64,000 nucleotides of DNA from Leptasterias polaris (GCA_037783415.1 JAZGTN010000022.1:4216001-4280000); one strand, 5' to 3'; positions 12,801-24,700 are shown, numbered from the stretch's first letter. A program made the numbers and translations. The notes: a model not told the origin generated them from the sequence alone.

Positions 12801-15800
12801 TGAACAAAACTACAGCTTTACAACAAATGGTTTTCGTGCTCAGGCTTGAATGCTTTATCATGTGTAAGTTTGCTTGACCAATATCGCCGATGGTAAGGAA
12901 GAGGGGGTATGAGTGCAGTCGGCTAAAACCACCTATGGTCAGGAAAGGGTTAACGCTGATTGTCTATTTTACAGTGAACAATGAGGTACAAAGAAAACTG
13001 ACCTGCTTGTTGGATCTATTGAAGAGTGACATGGAGGTCACCTTTCTAAGGAGCCGAAGAGAGCTACGAGACTGTTGAACAAAGGGAAACAGAATTTAAC
13101 AAGTTAATAAAACAAGTTTGAGAATTGGGCACAATTTTGTAGAAGCACAAAAAACAGCTAAGCATACAACATTTGTATTGACCAGAAAGAAGTTACCACC
13201 AAAACTATGTCATATGTACCATTTGTGACCGGTTTCGAGTTCATACTTTGCTTAGCAGACTTGAAAGGGTGAACAAAAAACAATTTACTAAAGAGGGATT
13301 TGAACCTGCGACTTCTGGGTTTACGTGCAAGTGCTCTACCAACTGAGCTATAGCCCCATGTTGGCGGTCCACCTATTTTGTCAAAATCTTTGGTTTTTTT
13401 TGGGGGGGGGCGCCATTCAGAAGTCAAACAACCAGGTAGTTAGTACAATTTTGTTAAGAATTTTTTGGTTAATAAGCAGCTCTATGAAACTGTACCATGA
13501 TAGTTTTGAGACATAAATATTTTAAACCTGTTGAAAAAAACAAAAATTGTAAGCAAAACGAACGTCTCCAATCAGAATGTCCAAGACCTGAGATCTGAAT
13601 GTCCAAGACCGAGACTGAGACCGAGACCAGAAGGTTGAGACCAAGACCAAGAACACAGGGTACCGAGTTGGAGACCCAAGACCAGCAAATCTGGGCCAAA
13701 TTTCATGGCTCTGCTTACGGTAAGCAAAGAATCAGCGCTTACGGAAGCAGGGAATTCCGCGCTTACGTCAAGCGTATTTCACAGGTTAGCAGGGATTTTT
13801 TCTTGTGCGTTTGCGTAGTTCACGTTACTAGGCATTCTACTCTCACACAGCTAGCGCAGAAATTCTGCGCTTGCTCGGCATAATTGGAGAATGGTGATTG
13901 CAAGCGCATAATGCGACGTTAAGCAGAGCCATGAAATTGGGCCCTCTTCTCAAGACCTACAACACTGGACTATATGGGCATGGCGGCAACTGTTGCCTTG
14001 GTGACTATATGGGCATGGCGGCAACTGTTGCCTTGGTAAAGTATTAGGCATGCACATTTCCTAAAGCTGACCTTAGTGAGTTCCCCTGAATAGTCAGTCA
14101 CCATCTTGTAGTACGGCGCTTCATCTATCCTCCTCCAGGCACTGATGCCGTACTGCGCTGCCATGGTGTTAGCATCTTGCCCTTCCTCCTGTGAGCAGCA
14201 ACCAATCAGGAGTAGTGATCGGACGGGGAGGTAGACAGCGCTGCTTATTCCCAGGGGATGCTCATTACTGAACTGGAAGCTATGGTTTAAGCTATGGTTG
14301 GGGGTGAACCCATCGACCGGGCTGAAGAATACAAGCAGGTCAGGATTTATTGTTATTCAAAGGTAAAGTATTGGGTTTTTAATTCCTGATTCAGGGATGT
14401 GATAGGCTGTTGAAAACAAACCTGAACTCCGAGCGCAAAACGCGAAAGCTTGCGAGCTCGTAAAACTTGTGAGCATTAAGCCCACTAATAACATTTATCT
14501 TTGGTTTTAAAAGCCCTACTCTGCAATCTGGGGGCGTTCTATATGGTTTTATCTTCATTGGGGCGTTATTTATGGTTTTATCTTCATTTTTTAATGAATT
14601 GATCTTAAGAAAAAGAAATATTTAAAAAAAATATGGGGGGGGGGGCAAAACAAAACTGAAATTCTTTTTTTGGAGGGCAAAAAACCCCACGGATTTCCCC
14701 TTAAAAACGGAGAAATCACATCCCCGCTGATTGCATATGTTTTCCGTAGACGGTTTTTTCTCCCGCATCTAAAACTGACCATTTCTTTATCCTCTTCACT
14801 ACACATGTGTATCCAATTATACAGGTTTAGGGTGCTAGTTGTTTCTAAGGATTCCTTGGTTTCGTTAACGGAAAAGTTTAAAATAAATAAATACATTTAA
14901 TACAAAAATACCTCCAAGTCACCCTTGTTTAGTTTGATTGCAGCTCTTTAAGTAATACTGATATAAACGTGCATTAAATTCCAGACAAAAGTGAATTCGT
15001 ATTTTGTTGTTAACACTTTCAAACACCTAATTTGATAACATTTTCACAACTATAATTGAGGATGGGTCAATATTTACTCTTCCAAAAACCAATTATGTAA
15101 TACCTTCTTTAAAAATAGTCTTTGTGCAAGATGTCGTTGTTCATTATCACTCGACTCACAATTCTGTTATAAACTCTATGCAGCCACACAAGAACCATCG
15201 GACGATAAAGGGTGCCGTTATGACAACCTGACATATTTCATCACCCAGGGCACATCACGAATTACTGTAGAGTTCATGGCTTCCAGAGAATGCCCTCTAT
15301 CGATGGAGTAGTCAAGACGTGTATGTAGTGTTGAGTGTGTGCATGGTTTCACAAACTCAACGTAACATCTTGCACCAAGGCTACTAAAAAGGTACAGCAG
15401 TGTCTTAGGGAGCACATTCATTTAAAATGTTACAACTAAGTTATTCTTAAAGCAATGTATGTACAACAGCAATATTACTTTACCTTACTAAATAGCTATG
15501 GAGACTCCCATGGTATGTTATGACTATCAATTCAGCGGACCTGTACAAGACAAAAATGAAGACAGGGTAAAGAGTCCTTGCTGACCCCAAAAAATCTTAA
15601 ACTGAGGTCCAGATCTTAGGAGACAGCTTCTCCACCTTTTGATAACCCCTAGAGTTAAAGATTCCAATGAGGTATTTGGGAACGATATCCTCAGTGATAG
15701 AGAAGCAGATCAAAGAGCATGACTTATTTTGTTTCGAGAATTTTGTATTTTATTTTATTTACCAGGCAGACTCATAAAAGTCTGAGTTCAGATGAAAGTC

Positions 15801-18800
15801 TAAAATTTCATATCCCTAATGAAGTGAAGCATTAAAGGCCATACTCAAATATACATTTTGTTTTAAAAACTATAACAGATATTACACTCTTGTTCCTGTA
15901 TTGAGGAAATGAGCAAACCACTGACTGAATATACTATTGTGCCATACACATTCATTCTCATGTGTGTGTGTGTGTCTGTGACGTCTTATATGCAACTTTG
16001 CAAAGGCTTGCCCAGAACCATTGGTCCTGTGTGCAGTGTAATGCACATAAAAGAACCCAGTGCATTTATCGAAAAGAGAAGGAGTTCACCGCGGTGTTCC
16101 TGGTTTGATTGGCTGCATATTGCGCCACAGCATCTTGTAAACCATTATATGGTGCTGTGTAAAGGAATAGGTCTCATACTTCAGAACGTAGCTCCACAAA
16201 CCATGCAGGAATATACTTACTGTTGAAGCGCCTTGAGCGTCACTGGGTGACGGATATGAGCACTATATAAGAAGCCACTATTATTATGAATATTATTAAC
16301 CATATGACATAGCAACTGTCTCTAGTCTGAGGAATTCAAACTAAAGCATTCACTTGTGACTATAGCAAGTTATTGTGCCATAAATTTGTTGTATCTCATT
16401 TTTGCAGAAAAGTTGCATCTCGCATGAAAATGCCCTGCGAAAAAATGTTGTATCTTGGCACATACTTGTTCTGTGTGTACATCCGGGCTACTTTAGCGAG
16501 ATACGTTTTGACAATTTTAAACTCACGCGTAACGTAAGTGTTATTTTAGGAGATACAATGTTTAAGCACTGGACATGATGAACTATTCAAATCTAACACA
16601 CATATGGCTAGGTTGCCCAGTTCTCTGTTAGTCTCCCCGAGTAATCTTTAAAAGCAAACACTGAATGGAAGTTTCGTTACCATTGCGTTGTCTGTTTGTA
16701 CTCTGTGAAGATGAGTGAGGCTACAGCACAGCTCAGATCTAAAGGGCTTCCTGGAATCTGCTGTTTGGAAGATGTCTGCAACAAAATAAAGAAATGTCGT
16801 TGGGATGGACTGGAAATACTACCAGTGGTTTGTTGATAACTCCATAGATGTTTGGTTCAGTGAGAACATTATATTAGCATTCGCTTTAATCAAAATCATA
16901 CTCAAATGTGTCAAATGTTCACTGCGATAGGGATACCATTTAGTTATGCAACAGATAATAAACAGAAGAGGGAATTAGTTTTCAAAGTAAAACTTTAGAT
17001 ATCTAAACTTTCTTTACACTTAGATATTGCCATCAACTTGTCGGAATTCCCAAAAATAATGTTCATGCCCACTGTAGTATCATTTTCAGAAACCCTGACT
17101 TGACAAAGAGAAGACAACAAAGTTTATCATGATAAGTATTGAAAAATGATGTTGTCAAATATGACTACGCATTCACTGTGATTTGCAGAACCTCGGCTGT
17201 AAGCCACGGCCGATAATCTGCCATGGTATGCAGGAGTCTCAGAATGCTCTGACTTACCTCCCATTGAGCTAAATACAATGATAAACAATGGTGGCAGCCT
17301 GTCAATTCTTGTATGCCACATTTGTACAAAAACAGGAGAAAGGTCTGGAATCTGGGATTAACCCCCTAAAAACAGAAATATTACAAGCACGATTGCCAGT
17401 ACCTTCTGTCCCTCTGTGTACAGGTTAAACGAAGCGCACCACGATAGGTGTATGCCTGTGCATGCTGCACAATGGAATGTCCGGGTGGATATTTACCTCA
17501 ACTGTCCGGCTGCCAACAAAAATTGAGGGCACTCCAAAGTTGTTCTTTCGTAATGAACCGTCCACCGTAGTAGGCCAGTCCAAAATAATTTGGCAGATTA
17601 CCACGGCATCCGACATGAAGTAGTTAACCTTCCAAAATAAATCAAGGCGTTTTTTCGAGGGATAATTCTAGAATACCTTCTTGATAGTGAAGAGAACACT
17701 TCCCAACAGATCTAACACACGCACATTGCCGCTGCTGTCTGAACAGGCTAGCATAGTACAGTCTGGACTCCAGGCTAGCTTTCTCCATTGAGGATACGGA
17801 TCCTTAGGAACTGAAGTCAGTGCAATAGGAATAGAAACAGAAACTTTGAGTGGTGGAGATGCAATCTAGTAAGGTTTGTGGTAGCACCATAAGCATGAGT
17901 TGTGGTGGTTCTGAAAAGAACCATTGATTTAACAACTCAACGCTTTGATCAGTGTGGTCTTATCATCTTCTGATCGCCGTCTTTCTCCTGAAGATCAGAG
18001 CACACTCATCAAATTGTTACATCAATGACTCTTTTCAGAACCACCAAAACTCATAACAGAAAAATTATTTTCAAAAAACAATTAATGGCCTGAAGTTTTG
18101 ACCCAAGCAGAGTCTTTCACAAAGGCTAAATGACATCACAACACACATAAACATGTATACAAGTGTAACAAGAGCAGCCAAGTGGAAATACACGAATAGA
18201 GAGAGAGAGAGAAGCAGAAAGCATTCAGAAAAAGCAACAAGTAAATGTTCACGTCTGTTGTGTGTTACAGCAAACCTTTACCTGAATAAAGTCTGTGCAA
18301 TATAATATTAATATTGGGTTAAATAAGAAAACTTGACTAGAACAAGATTTGAACCTGGCACCCCCGAACAAAGATATTGACAAAATAGGGAGACTATTAA
18401 CATTTACAGCTAGATGACTAGTTAGTAGAGTGCAGGTGGTGTGGCAGGAGATTCTGTCCCCCCCCGGAGAATCTTTCCCTTCATATGAGGAACTGTGTAC
18501 AAATTGCTTCTGATAGCGCCCTCTTCTGAATCCTCCTCCTCCAGCCCATGTTAATTTCCCATATGGGGGACAGAATCTCCGGGGGACAGATTTCCCCATG
18601 ACACCGACACCGAGAGGTCACTGGTTCAAATCCCACTCTGGTCACTTTTTCTTTGGTCGACCCAAAATTAATTTAAAATTTATCCAGCCAGTTTCCCTTG
18701 TGGTTTATTACACTATAATATAAGACAGTGAAGACAATGGGTGAAAAGCTGTTAGTTGAATGTACTTAATGGACAGGAACGAAACAGATAGATACTACAT

Positions 18801-21800
18801 TTTTTTAAATTCTCACTTCAGAGAGGATTTACTTACTTGTGCACTTGCCAAGACTTGTGGCATAATCATCTCTGAAGGATCGGACCTCGATACAACTGTC
18901 CTGAAGAACAGCGAGAAGTTTGTCATTGCTGCAAAAGAGAATTGTTTATAATTGTAAATTTATCAACTCTGCCCAGAACCTACAGTTATACAACCTTGTT
19001 CCCTGTGGTGCCAGAATACCATGCTCAATCATAACCCCTGGAAGTGTACCTTTTGGAATATCCAAATATATTGATATTATAGTTAGAGCAAAGATGACTT
19101 GCGACTTGACTTGACTTGAGAAAAAATGACTTGATTACAACACTGGTAATAACAAATAATGAACTAACCCCCAAGCTTTGACGACCACGCCTCATTTATA
19201 AGCCATTGTTAAATCATTGAGACCCCCAGCTTACCTAGTGGTTGCCAATTGCCAATTGCTCTGAGCATTAACTAACTTGATGAGTGGTGCTGGAAGTGAA
19301 CATGGAGTAGACGTCCTGAGGAAAAAATAAGTATCTTGACAATAAACCTTGCATAGTCTACATAATGCACAAATTAACCAATATTGATAAATGAAATGTA
19401 AACAATGAGCAATACTGACAGACACACTGTAGGATTGTACACATGTTTTTGGGGGGTGCTTGCCACTTTTGTTAGGCAACATTTGTACACTAACGTAACG
19501 TGGCTACTGTCTGCCTCACTCACTATTTTTGGAGTCAAATTGCATACATGATGGTAAGTGTGTGAACGCTGTTTGTGCCTACAATTCACACTACACTGTA
19601 CAACACAAGTGAACAGTTGTTTCACTTGCTTGAAATTGTTACCTTGCTACATGTTTGCAAATTGCAAGACTGGATTAAAGATAAATCTGTTGAACAAGAT
19701 AAGTTATGCTGAAAAAGTCTCATATTAAAGTAGCTCACCTCAGTGGCATCCCAGTACTGCGAAGAAATGTCCATAATGATCCTGAAAACAAAACAAAAAT
19801 AATTAATTAAATGTCAGGTGATCTTTTCCTTTTGCATACACATGTATGTATGTGCCAAATTTTGTTCCTCATAAGATTAAAGTTCTTTTTCAGACATCAT
19901 GCAAGTCTAAAAATGATCAAAGTCTGCAGAGAAGTCACTCAATGTAAAGCGTAGTCCTTGAAAGTATGGCAGGCATTGACAAGTCCCGAGTTTCTTTTAT
20001 TTTTCCTTATTTTTTTAGAATTCTGAACAGAATTGTTTCACAAAAAAGTACAGCACTTTAAGGCAGAAATGTATTCTTTTGAGCAATTTTCACATGTTAC
20101 ATACGTACATGTTTTACAGAAACTTGCCTATAGGCCCAATAATTGACTTTAAAGGTAGGATCATAAAGATGGTAAAGGTAGTAAGCATCTTGCAAATTTA
20201 TTTTGTCTCAAATGCTTGCATTGATTAGAAATCAATGAAACTATGTCAAAAACTCTGATCATCCAAAAGGTGAGTTTTGGAGATTCAAATGTTTGTGGTG
20301 TCTGTTTGTGAATGCTGCAGCCATAGATACGATAGATACAATTCTAGAAACTTACTGTTAGCAACAGATGACAGCTTTCCGACAATAGAACCTTTAGGCT
20401 TCTCAGCAATGACCTTTGTCTGTTATTTGAACATAATAGAAAGTACAACAAATGTTGCTATCAGAAAAAGAATTTTGTTTATTTATACTGAAAACTTAAA
20501 TAATCATTGCTATATCATTAAATTTTGGGTTGAACAAAGAAAAAGAAAATTGACTAAAAACGGGAATTGAACCTGCAACCTCCGGATTATTATGCCGGTG
20601 CTCTACCAACTAAGTTATCTAGCCCTACCTAGTGTTGGCGGCTTCCCTATTTTGTCAACATACTTGTTCAGTGGTGCCTGTTGTTGTTAACCCAGATGTC
20701 GCAGGGGTTCAAGTCCCACTCTGTATATTTTTGTTGTTGATCATCCCCAAATTATTTAAGATTAACCCATTCAGTTTCCCTTGTGGTTTATTACTTACTT
20801 AAACCTTTTTTACAATTAAAACCTTTTTTACAATTAAAACCTTTTTTACAATTAAAACAAAACCTTTTCAACAGATTGAAGGTGATTTGGATACATATGG
20901 GAGATGACTCTTTAGTCTTACACATATATTTTACAGTTTATTTTTGTTCAAACATTGTTTAAAAGTGCATTCAAAATTTGTTGTCGGCAGTTGTCGTCAG
21001 GTCTTGTCAGTTGTCGCCTTTTACTTTAGTGCGACCCTAATTAAGTGAGATAAACAAAGCGATGGCAGGATACAGAATTTTAGCCGAAAAACAACAAATG
21101 CAACATTAAAGTAGTGTCAATCAATACTGAGTGAGGGCGCTGTTCACCGCGCAGCCACTTTTTGTTAATGGGAAACTGTGACCACCTCAACATGTACAAC
21201 GCTATAGAGAGATCGGTGGTGCGGAGGGATATAGATTTAACCCATGTTAATCGTTTCATTCATAAAAATAAACGGAACTACTTTCAAGATGGAGTTTTTC
21301 TCTCGCGATTGATATGCAATTTGACGTCCGTTTTGTTGGAGTATTTGTGAAAAACTTTCTGTAAAATCACAAGAAATCTTGTTTTCTGCGCTCAAATTCA
21401 TTGTGAACTGTAAGTAGTTATCCTCTTAGGGCCCCATAATGAACCAAAAATGACAGTTAGTTGAGTATTTAATTATGTAATTACTTTTTGAATTAAAACT
21501 ATTGGTTGTTGCGCTTTTTCACGCTTGATTGTCAAACACGTTGATACGGCCCTTGGGAAATGTTCAATTACGCAAGGGGAATTGGCTGTTGTGCGCAACC
21601 GCGAAAACGTTGCGCTGGTACAAGGTCACAAAAAATTGTAATGTAAACAAGGTCAAATATTTTTAACTTTGACCTTCCATAAGTCCGGTTTTCATGAACC
21701 GATCCCCACAAGTAAAGTATCAAAATGAATGTCTCAAAGAGCTCTATCCAACTAGACTACTTACAACTCAATCAGATCAAATCTCAAATTTTGTGATTTC

Positions 21801-22261
21801 CACTAATTAAAGTCATTAGGCCTACATGTCATGTACATAGCAGTTTTTTATTATAATAAAATAGCATACTGGCTGGAGTCGAAACACTAGTGTGTGACAC
21901 ATTGCAATGGCAGCCAATAATTAATGTTTATAATAATAATAATATTAATAATAAAACTCAAGTTCAAATGACACGCACAGATTGACCATGGACTGACATG
22001 ACTGACAAGTGACAGACACTGGATCATGGATGGACAAAGATTGAGTGAGAGAATGAATGATGACGTGGTGTCTCAGAAAACAAATCGAATTGTTTGCAAC
22101 ACCTGTACTAAACAACACCCTGTATTATTCAGGTCTTTTCTGTAAAAAGCTTAGTTGTTTCTCACCAAAGTTTCAGGTTCTTGAGGCCATTCAGAGAGGA
22201 CTAACAAGTCATACAATATGTTATCGGCATCATCCGAATTTTGCTCCGTGGACGTCGCCAT
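854..22261 (-). CDS. NBAS: NBAS homologue, N-terminal third (partial at left edge)
   Basis: NBAS belongs to the NRZ (NBAS-RINT1-ZW10) complex, which tethers Golgi-derived vesicles at the ER; it also has a role in mRNA decay. I joined 21 coding exons by GT..AG sites and phase: 22166-22261, 20356-20419, 19739-19781, 19235-19315, 18837-18928, 17677-17810, 16681-16775, 15484-15540, 14072-14321, 13003-13071, 12354-12482, 11063-11123, 7458-7507, 6080-6223, 4995-5150, 4612-4667, 3882-3951, 2650-2775, 2142-2293, 1540-1653, 854-932. They sum to 2118 nt, 706 codons, with no stop. Family landmarks: ILYDLL..EWP near the start, KDPYPQWRKLAWSPDCTMLA, GIYKMCLSPEG, SCEWFEP, PPRKRP, YRLVSLQKTTPEELYARR, DLVYQRQWRK, WVLHECLERVP and LTLEQRELCRCR. 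The first part is the beta-propeller domain; the later exons enter the Sec39-like region. An acidic Asp tract lies in exon 4995-5150. Animal NBAS is about 2,400 residues, so two thirds lie off the left edge. Confidence 0.95.
1060..1375 (+). mobile_element. tRNA-derived SINE copy
   Basis: The tRNA-like core at about 1226-1296 has an A box (TAGCTCAGTTGGTGGAGC) and a B box (GGTTCAAGTCC). The upstream 150 bases (GTGATCC...CCAGGTTGTATCGAATA...) recur at 24.44-24.60 kb. The tail CCCAGTCAGTTTTCCTTGTG is the family tail. The loop reads GTT at the anticodon position, but the core does not fold as a normal tRNA and is followed by the SINE body. Confidence 0.7.
3122..3589. repeat. 36-bp minisatellite, 12 perfect copies plus one degenerate
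   Basis: The 36-bp unit (ACAGAGCACACTGAGGAAAC then AAAGACCAAGAACTTC) is repeated 12 times without a change, with a 13th copy shortened at its end. It lies in an NBAS intron. As 36 is divisible by three and the unit lacks stops in several frames, long reading frames cross it on both strands (for example TEHTEETKTKNF repeats). I regard these as by-products, not genes. Confidence 0.95.
4437..5640. mobile_element. Fragments of an AGAGTCTTTCTC-type MITE around an NBAS exon
   Basis: At 5545-5633 there is a hairpin with CCCAAGTAGAGTCTTTCTCA and TGAGAAAGACTCTGAG, ending GTCAAAACGTGAGACCATTAA. A fragment with GGTCAAAACATCAGGCCATTAA is at 4455-4480. Relatives are at 18075-18130 and 25342-25410. NBAS exons 4612-4667 and 4995-5150 lie between these two fragments and are not part of them. 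Confidence 0.5.
6903..7231. mobile_element. TTAA-flanked MITE (piggyBac-like), 329 bp
   Basis: TTAA then AGGTAGGGTCATA at the left; TATGACCCAACCT then TTAA at the right. The interior shares ACTATCAACAGCT and CACCAAGTAAGTTTTTATG with the copies at 7746-8074 and 23370-23729. TTAA target sites are the mark of piggyBac-type elements; no transposase is present. Confidence 0.65.
7746..8074. mobile_element. TTAA-flanked MITE, 329 bp
   Basis: TTAA then AGGCAAAGTATACTTTGG at the left; ACCAAACGTATACCATCCCT then TTAA at the right. Its right end abuts the start of the 54-bp satellite. Confidence 0.6.
8088..10695. repeat. 54-bp satellite, about 48 copies, 2.6 kb
   Basis: The unit reads AAATATGGCATCTATCGGGA, ACTATCTATAGTAACTACAA, GCTTACAGGCCTCA (54 bp). 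Copies are almost identical. They differ mainly at one site: TAACTACAAG, TAACTGCAAG, or TAACTACTAAG (55 bp). Two copies read GGTATC and one TATGTATAG. It lies inside the NBAS intron between exons 7458-7507 and 11063-11123. The 54-bp copies keep one frame open until a 55-bp copy shifts it, so translation across the array is accidental. Confidence 0.97.
11179..11520. mobile_element. TTAA-flanked MITE, 342 bp
   Basis: TTAA then AGGGTGTGTACAACATTGGT at the left; ACCAATGTTGTCCACACCCT then TTAA at the right. The ends are inverted copies with few mismatches. It lies in an NBAS intron just upstream (in gene direction) of exon 11063-11123. Confidence 0.7.
11860..12215 (-). mobile_element. tRNA-Leu/Ser-type SINE, older copy
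   Basis: The sequence matches the SINE at 51540-51860 through most of its body (TGATTTGGGCTATTGACCC, CACCAGGGGCACGTTGCC, CTCCTGGGGCTGAAACAG, GTGCCTTGCTCAAGGGCACAAGTGTCATGACC). An internal segment is duplicated (CTCCTGGGGCTGAAACAG twice) and extra sequence is inserted before the B-box region. The tRNA head is degraded. Confidence 0.7.
13278..13365 (-). mobile_element. tRNA-like SINE head
   Basis: Minus strand: TATAGCTCAGTTGGTAGAGC (A box) and GCAGGTTCAAATCCC (B box), with GTA at the anticodon position, followed by TTTAGTAAATTG. It matches the SINE heads at 24.3 and 24.6 kb except in the anticodon arm. It is the head of a dispersed repeat, not a clear functional tRNA gene. Confidence 0.6.
13970..14038. 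repeat. 35-bp direct duplication beside an NBAS exon
   Basis: GACTATATGGGCATGGCGGC followed by AACTGTTGCCTTGGT occurs twice in tandem. Each copy holds the inverted pair GGCGGCAACTGTTGCC. It ends 34 bases from the donor side of NBAS exon 14072-14321. Confidence 0.8.
16090..16290. mobile_element. 3' end of a SINE or LINE with ATT tail
   Basis: GCGCCTTGAGCGTCACTGGG followed by ATATGAGCACTATATAAGAA and an ATTATT tail is a typical 3' end of a retroelement in marine invertebrates. Only the end is recognisable. Confidence 0.4.
17895..18054. mobile_element. Hairpin MITE in NBAS intron
   Basis: ATGAGTTGTGGTGGTTCTGA at the left is mirrored by TCAGAACCACCAAAACTCAT at the right, 160 bp in all. No coding potential. 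Confidence 0.55.
18318..18712 (+). mobile_element. tRNA-derived SINE split by a hairpin insertion
   Basis: The left part carries the SINE lead (GAACAAAGATATTGACAAAATAG) and a decayed A box. The B box (GGTTCAAATCCC) and tail (CAGTTTCCCTTGTGGTTTATTA) come about 165 bases later. Between them lies a palindromic insert at about 18437-18604, whose ends read GGTGTGGCAGGAGATTCTGTCCCC and its near-inverse ending CCATGACACC. Confidence 0.55.
20520..20800. mobile_element. Two tRNA-derived SINE pieces in opposite orientation
   Basis: 20540-20635 is a minus-strand tRNA-like head (GGTTCAATTCCCG B box, AACTTAGTTGGTAGAGC A box). 20650-20795 is a plus-strand tail with CAGGGGTTCAAGTCCCACTC and CAGTTTCCCTTGTGGTTTATTA. 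Three copies of an 18-bp unit (ACCTTTTTTACAATTAAA) follow at 20813-20868. Confidence 0.6.
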
Positions 22262-22436
22262 CTTGAATAAGGTGTTTGTTTGTTTGTTGCCGCCTGAGCT
22301 CATTACTCAAACTAGATGGTACAGGGAGGGCGTGGCGAAGAGGACCGATGGTGTGGTGGGTGTCAAAGTAGGAGTTTTTACGGGGGTGACTGGGCATCAG
22401 CAGTTTTCGCCTATTAATAAAAAATAACCGGGTTAA

Positions 22437-22822
22437 AGGTATTACCGGTAAACAGGATTGGTAGAGCTGACAAAATAGTTGCAGACAGCTTTTATTTTAT
22501 GTGCGATCAACCATTATATGAACAAACTTGTGAAAACTTAGGGCTTAATCGGTTGTGTGAATAAACCATGCACTATTTTCAGCATTGTAAACATATTGTC
22601 CCAATTTTTTGTTTTAACAACTGAAATCAGCTATTGCATTTTTTTTTTTTTTTAGATTTTTTTAGGTTTCAGATAGTTTTCTTGAAAAATATGACCTTGT
22701 TTTAAAGGGAAATATTTCACTTAAAAGAAAAACAGTTCCAATATGAACTTTCTGATCAATACGCTTTCAGACTAAAATTTTAAATATTAGTTTTTTATCC
22801 TTACCAAAGCTGTATAATACCT
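22437..22822. mobile_element. TTAA-flanked MITE, AGGTATTA family, 386 bp
   Basis: TTAA then AGGTATTACCGG at the left; GTATAATACCT then TTAA at the right. Interior segments (GTGCGATCAACCATTATATG, TGTGAAAACTTAGGGCTTAA, AACTGAAATCAGCT) recur at 42.7-43.07 kb and 57.7-58.24 kb. Confidence 0.7.
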
Positions 22823-23369
22823 TTAACATGACTGGTGCTCACATTGGCAGATGCCCTTAGCAAGGGAATAGAAAAGTTTCAAAATTGACAAGACCTGATG
22901 GAATTAAAACAAAGTGGGCCAAACTTTTCAATGAAGTAGTAAATGGCTGTATGAATTTTAACAATAGGAAAGTAAAAAAACAAAAAACCCCAATACATTT
23001 GAAGGAAAGCATGATAGCATTCTTCAATGTTTACACATGTTAACCAACATTCAGTGGACAAAAACAATTTTAAAAAGTCAACAAGAGACAAGTGTTTTGT
23101 TTCTTTTTCTTTTATTAAAGGTATCTGTTCAGTGTTAATTCTTTTTTAATGAATTGTTTTGCCTTACTTTACATATACAAAATAAAAGAAATAAATATAC
23201 AGATGTTTCTTCATGCGCTGTCTAGTAATTTTATCAACATAAACAGCAACTAAAAAGCTGCTGTAGAATGTAGCCATGTTTCTGAATTAATTTGTTTTAT
23301 TCAGAATCAGGTCAACATGGCTTGTACAGCGAAATATTCACAAGATTTGTAAATGAATTTCTCATTTAA

Positions 23370-23729
23370 AGGCACTGAACATGTTTGGTAATCAAAGACC
23401 AGTATTGTCACTCGGTGTATCCCAACATATGCATAAAATAACAAACCTGTGAAAATTTGGGCTGAATCGGTCATCGAAGTTGCAAGAAAATAAAGAAAGA
23501 AAAAACACCCTTGTTGCACAACAATTGTGTGCTTTCTAATGCTAATAAAAGGCTTCAAAGTCTTTTATTATTTTAGTGAGAAATTACCTCTTTCTCAAAA
23601 ACTACGTTACTTCAGAGGGAGTGGTTTCTCACAATGTTTTATACTATCAACAGCTCTCCGTTGCTGGTTACCAAGTAAGTTTTTATGCTAATATATATTT
23701 TAAGTAATTACCAAACGTGTACAGTGCCT
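23370..23729. mobile_element. TTAA-flanked MITE, AGGCACTG family, 360 bp
   Basis: TTAA then AGGCACTGAACATGTTTGGT at the left; ACCAAACGTGTACAGTGCCT then TTAA at the right. This is the best-preserved copy of the family that includes 6903-7231 and 7746-8074. Confidence 0.75.
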
Positions 23730-24257
23730 TTAAAGATCTAAGATGAAACACACAACTTGTTCATATAATTCTAAGTTAAACATAACCTTGAAAACAATAT
23801 ATCTTATTCACAGTGGTACAGTCCTTGAATCAACCCTCTGCACCCACAGCAATTGCTGTGGTGCCCTGTGCTTTTGCTGTGTTGCCCTTTGCAAAGTTCC
23901 AATACAGATTGTTATTTTCCTCATAGAAATGCCCCTTACTAGAGGAAAATTGATTTGCCCCTTCAAGAGTGAAGTTCAAGGCCTTGTGGTATGACATACA
24001 GTGATATGAAGAAACCTGTCTGGGTTTGCCTTAAACTGTCCAGTCTCAATACCTCAAGTCAGGTGTCATCAATGATCATAGAAATAAAATATCTCTGACA
24101 AAGTATTTAGCAATTACATTTCAATTGGTAACAGTGCACCACTTGTATAAAAGAACAATGTAGACACCTGCTGAGCTAGGTAAGCAAATTTTGTGTATAA
24201 ATGAGCATAAAAATGTGCTTGATGAAATGGCTCATTTCATCTGGTTTTTTTAAATAT

Positions 24258-24700
24258 ATTTAAATGATATCAAACCACAAGGGAAACTGATAGCTCAGTT
24301 GGTAGAGCGCCGGCACGTCAATCCGGAGGTCGTTGGTTCAAATCCTGCTCTAGTCAATTTTTCCTTGTTCAACCCAAAATCATTTAAAAGTTACCCAGTC
24401 AGTTTCTCTTGTGGTTTATTATTTGATATCTGATATAAAAAGTCGCATCCCCTTATGGTGATCCCCTGGCTGCCGCTTCCCAGGTTGTATCGAATACTTG
24501 GGTGTGATCCTTGGCTACACGGCAGTTTACGGTTGAATGGCTTCTGACTGGCACCCACCGAACAAGGATATTGACAAAATAGGGAGACCGCCATCATAGG
24601 GCTAGATAGCTCAGTTGGTAGAGCGCCGGCACGTCAATCCGGAGGTCGTTGGTTCAAATCCCGCTCTAGTCAATTTTTCCTTGGTCAACCCAAAATTATA
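24258..24700 (+). mobile_element. Two tRNA-derived SINE units in tandem
   Basis: tRNA-like cores at about 24291-24359 and 24602-24671 are nearly identical: TAGCTCAGTTGGTAGAGCGC, GGAGGTCGTTGGTTCAAATC and GTC at the anticodon position. The first unit is bounded by an inverted pair (GATATCAAACCACAAGGGAA and its mirror TTCTCTTGTGGTTTATTATT). The second is preceded by the 150-base leader also seen at 1.06 kb. A true tRNA-Asp has a different body, so I read both as SINEs. Confidence 0.7.

Noticed and set aside
24602..24671. Functional tRNA-Asp gene (GTC at the anticodon position)
   Set aside because: The core is repeated many times with the same flanking SINE body and variable anticodons, and its body does not match tRNA-Asp.
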